A DNA stretch of 36,001 nucleotides from contig JAFQGY010000017.1 of the NCBI GenBank assembly GCA_017415325.1, positions 1 through 36,001 on the forward strand. Direction: 5' to 3'. This document shows, piece by piece, positions 34,140-36,001 of the stretch. Below the pieces are notes generated by a model that was not told the DNA's origin, did no database searches, and was given only the letters and a program-made list of their open reading frames with translations. Position 1 is the stretch's first letter. The number at the start of each line of letters is the position of its first letter. Source of the DNA: Clostridia bacterium (GTDB lineage: Bacteria; Bacillota; Clostridia; Oscillospirales; CAG-272). Both the position numbers and the translations under genes were made by a program.

Positions 34140-34320
34140 TATTCCTTATGTCTGTCAGGTGTCTTAAAAATGGGCAGACTTCTCCCTTGGCGTACCGATA
34201 TTCCGACCGACCGCACTCCGAGCCTGCTTTTCTATGAACCGACCGCACTTTTTCATCCCGCAAAAGCTCCCGAAAGCTCCGTTTTTCTCGTTTATTTGCC
34301 CTCACAGTCCGCCGTTGCGG
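34140..34320 (-). other. Probable origin of transfer (oriT) region
   Basis: About 180 bases without a gene, directly upstream of the RHH and relaxase genes, the usual place for oriT. It holds two exact copies of ACCGACCGCACT (34,206-34,217 and 34,238-34,249; 32-base period) and an imperfect inverted repeat with GTCTG (about 34,155) and CAGAC (about 34,180). On the minus strand the stretch reads TACGCCAAGGGAGAAGTCTG followed by CCC, resembling relaxase nick regions of Gram-positive elements, but the nick site cannot be named. Confidence 0.5.
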
Positions 34321-34339
34321 GCTGATGTGATGGCAGATC

Positions 34340-34573
34340 TTATTCCTGCTTCAGAATACAAATGGCATCCATACCTGCCGTAATCCTCAAAAAATCATCG
34401 AAATCCCTCTCTTTCTCAGAACGGTATCGTGCCCAGTACTGCCCGCGGCATCGTGACCCGCACACGGGGCGAACAGGTTGCTTACGTGGCGTTTTCTTTG
34501 GTTTTGCGGGTGTCGGGCTTGGCTTTCGGGAACTTCGCCACACATCGGCTTTTCGTGCGACACGGACGGTCAC
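34340..34573 (-). CDS. Small basic protein of unknown function in the transfer operon
   Basis: 77 residues, GTG start at 34573 overlapping the preceding gene's stop (GTGA), which argues for translational coupling. Arg/Lys/Pro-rich N-terminal half (RSSRKPSPTPAKPKKTPRKQ), then GQYWARYRSEKERDFDDFLR and ITAGMDAICILKQE. No known domain recognised. It may be a DNA- or RNA-binding accessory protein, or a chance frame; the overlap and uninterrupted length are the main support. Confidence 0.45.
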   Translation of the reverse strand: MTVRVARKADVWRSSRKPSPTPAKPKKTPRKQPVRPVCGSRCRGQYWARYRSEKERDFDDFLRITAGMDAICILKQE

Positions 34574-34971
34574 TTTACTTCGGGTACAATTTTTACACCG
34601 TCCAGACGCTCAAAACAGCATTCCGTATAGGATAAACCGTGTTCCTTCACCGCATGGTCGAGAATTTTCAGCATGGAAAGTTCGCTTACATCCTCCGTAT
34701 CGCACAGTGCTTCATAGAAAATCCACTCCGCAGAGCCGGGAGAATCCTTGACGTACAGATCGCATCCAAGATGAATCCGACTGTCTTTCTGATACAGAAC
34801 CGCATCAAGTTTAACGCATCCGGCGATCAGGACAGCGGCAGTCTGTTCGGGCAAACCCTGCCTGAAAGTAAAAAGCAATCGCCGGATTTCATCATCGCCG
34901 ACACATTTTTCATAGGAATACTCACGGCACTCCTGCATGAGACGGCTTCGCAAAATTCGTTCACGAAACAT
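34570..34971 (-). CDS. Uncharacterised conjugative-element protein
   Basis: 133 residues. It reads as a folded alpha/beta protein (RRLLFTFRQGLPEQTAAVLI, AVLYQKDSRIHLGCDLYVKD, SMLKILDHAVKEHGLSYTEC), but I recognise no family. It follows the cyclotransferase gene by 6 bases, and its end overlaps the next gene's GTG. Cys-rich relative to neighbours (6 Cys in 133). Function unknown. Confidence 0.65.
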   Translation of the reverse strand: MFRERILRSRLMQECREYSYEKCVGDDEIRRLLFTFRQGLPEQTAAVLIAGCVKLDAVLYQKDSRIHLGCDLYVKDSPGSAEWIFYEALCDTEDVSELSMLKILDHAVKEHGLSYTECCFERLDGVKIVPEVK

Positions 34972-34977
34972 TTTCGA

Positions 34978-35505
34978 TCACATCTCCATTCCAAACGATT
35001 GCTGTTCTTCGTCGTCTTCGGAGAAATACTCATCGTCATCGTCTTCGAGAGACGAATAGAACTTCTCCATACTGCTGTGTACGGATTCGTCAAGGATGTC
35101 CGTATCGAGACCACAATCCCTGTATCCCTGACGCACCGTTTTGTAATAGCTGTCCGTGGGAACACCGAAATCCATTTTCAGATTCATGATATACACCATC
35201 GCATCGACGGACTTTTCGCCAATCTGCACGGGAATATTTTCTTTGAAATAGTGATTCGGATACCCTTCATACCGGTCGAGCGACCACTCATCCATCGGCT
35301 GAATCTTCCACACGGCGGCGGGGACGGACGAACCTTCCTGCGGTGCGATGGTGGCGAAAGCACGATCGGGCATTCCTTTGAACTGCAATTCGTAATCACG
35401 GATTTCACCGACCGCATACAACTTTGCCGTAGGACAACGCATCTGCATCTGACGGATGTTGAGGTTGCTTCCGTAGGCAACGTAGAATTTTTCTTTGGGT
35501 TTCAC
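34978..35505 (-). CDS. AIG2-like gamma-glutamylcyclotransferase-family protein
   Basis: 175 residues from GTG 35505. FYVAYGSNLNIRQMQMRC (residues 7-24) holds the YGSN glycine loop that binds the gamma-glutamyl group, and SLDRYEGYPNHYF holds the catalytic Glu (E80). These are the two hallmarks of the AIG2/GGCT fold, which cyclises gamma-glutamyl amines to 5-oxoproline. The C-terminus is strongly acidic (LEDDDDEYFSEDDEEQQ). The in-frame ATG two codons earlier touches the AGGAGG site with no spacer, so GTG with a 6-base spacer is the better start. It lies 13 bases after the amidoligase-like gene. In known mobile-element pairs the ligase adds and this enzyme may remove an amide-linked group. Confidence 0.85.
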   Translation of the reverse strand: MKPKEKFYVAYGSNLNIRQMQMRCPTAKLYAVGEIRDYELQFKGMPDRAFATIAPQEGSSVPAAVWKIQPMDEWSLDRYEGYPNHYFKENIPVQIGEKSVDAMVYIMNLKMDFGVPTDSYYKTVRQGYRDCGLDTDILDESVHSSMEKFYSSLEDDDDEYFSEDDEEQQSFGMEM

Positions 35506-35511
35506 TTGCAT

Positions 35512-35517
35512 CCTCCT
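35512..35517 (-). promoter_or_regulatory. Ribosome binding site deciding a GTG start
   Basis: Perfect AGGAGG. The ATG at 35511 follows with no spacer; GTG at 35505 has the ideal 6-base spacer. Confidence 0.65.
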
Positions 35518-35518
35518 T

Positions 35519-36001
35519 TCACATGGATATAGAAAAAGCAGAACCCTCGTCCTGCTCATCTTCGGAGACATCGTTCTCCGGAACTATATTTTCTTCGTTA
35601 TCTCTCGCTTGATTTGCCTGCTCCTTCCGCCTTGCCGCCAAACGTTCTTTCTGCGCTTCCGCCTGTGCCGGGTCCTTCCAGGCAATGTTGCCGTCCAGAT
35701 TTTTCAGAAGATGCGTCCGCGCCGTTTTGAATTCATCTCCAATCAGACCAAGCCGGAGGAGCCATGTGCGGAAAGTATATTTCTCGTTGCTGCTCTGAGT
35801 TCGGGTGTGGGACGCACTTTTCTGTATCAATGCCTGATGACTGATGGCGAGGCAGAGCTGAATATAGCTCTTGACCTCGCCTGCATGGAGATGGTGCTTT
35901 GCTGCGACTTCCTCGCGTGGCGGCTTTCCCTGTGCACGGATATAGAGCTGCGGTATTCCTTTGAGGAACGCTACATGGAGCTGCTGCGCTATCACAACGC
36001 C
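35519..36001 (-). CDS. Amidoligase-like protein, C-terminal part (5' end cut by window)
   Basis: 161 codons are visible; the frame is open at the window edge, so the N-terminus and most motifs are missing. The visible part has [20 protein letters not shown] and [20 protein letters not shown], a helical tail of the kind I associate with putative amidoligases (COOH-NH2 ligase, ATP-grasp-related) of Firmicute ICEs. It ends in an acidic, flexible tail. Position directly before an AIG2-like cyclotransferase is the arrangement described for amidoligase/GGCT gene pairs. Without the N-terminal catalytic half this assignment rests on tail similarity from memory and on context. Confidence 0.5.
   Translation of the reverse strand, partial: GVVIAQQLHVAFLKGIPQLYIRAQGKPPREEVAAKHHLHAGEVKSYIQLCLAISHQALIQKSASHTRTQSSNEKYTFRTWLLRLGLIGDEFKTARTHLLKNLDGNIAWKDPAQAEAQKERLAARRKEQANQARDNEENIVPENDVSEDEQDEGSAFSISM

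Noticed and set aside
34096..34305. 70-codon N-terminal extension of the RHH protein
   Set aside because: It runs through the operator array and oriT-like repeats, is Arg-rich without a domain, and the RHH fold starts directly after ATG 34095.
1..36001. CRISPR arrays, tRNA or rRNA genes
   Set aside because: No regularly spaced repeats and no cloverleaf- or rRNA-like stretch was seen.

Overview
The window looks like the genome of an anaerobic, probably gut-dwelling Firmicute (Clostridia, Oscillospirales/Lachnospirales-like). The basis is the gene mix: lipoprotein sugar-binding proteins, many glycoside hydrolases (GHs), URO-D-family methyltransferase-like proteins, AraC regulators, AGGAGG-type ribosome sites and a MobP-type conjugative module of the kind common in gut Clostridia. 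This is inference from gene families; no rRNA or tRNA is visible.

Region A (1-25,816) is a long block of carbohydrate genes, essentially all on the minus strand. Its better-preserved half (16,127-25,735) reads in transcription order: GH43/32-like beta-propeller enzyme, GH95, Gfo/Idh/MocA oxidoreductase, GH29 alpha-L-fucosidase, sugar-binding lipoprotein, URO-D-like protein, SGNH esterase. A good promoter (25,788-25,816) faces a divergent AraC regulator with its own promoter, so a regulator-plus-operon arrangement is likely. The other half (1-15,334) reads: HTH-GH51 fusion, URO-D remnant, (alpha/alpha)-barrel-like GH, second sugar-binding lipoprotein, a dead IS5-type element, an unassigned TIM-barrel GH, GH3 and esterase remnants, GH106-like enzyme, GH43-like enzyme (cut by the window edge). 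The enzyme set (fucose, rhamnose and arabinose families plus esterases) points to a branched plant glycan such as a pectin side chain. No ABC permease gene is present.

Region A is heavily eroded. It holds a C-terminal GH3 stub, a frameshifted C-terminal esterase stub, a URO-D gene with two TGA stops and an internal deletion, an open chimera of a GH95 core and an SGNH-esterase tail, and an IS transposase with both a stop and a frameshift. The most unusual intact gene is at 13,202-15,334: an XRE-type helix-turn-helix joined through a Thr/Ser-rich linker to a complete GH51 domain that keeps both catalytic glutamates, with no signal peptide.

Region B (26,896-29,515) holds an integrase N-terminal remnant, a near-copy of a sequence also found at 15.5 kb, and two GyrI-like small-molecule-binding proteins. 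One of these has an AraC-type HTH and apparently two GyrI modules; a 22-bp near-palindrome lies between the two genes.

Region C (29,546-36,001) is part of a conjugative or mobilizable element read on the minus strand: amidoligase-like C-terminus (cut by the edge), AIG2-like gamma-glutamylcyclotransferase, two unknown small proteins, a probable oriT, a ribbon-helix-helix protein, MobP-type relaxase, Toprim protein, VirD4-type coupling protein and a small winged-helix protein. Several genes overlap by 1-4 bases. The coupling protein is interrupted by one TAG codon, so transfer is probably lost unless the codon is read through or is an assembly error.
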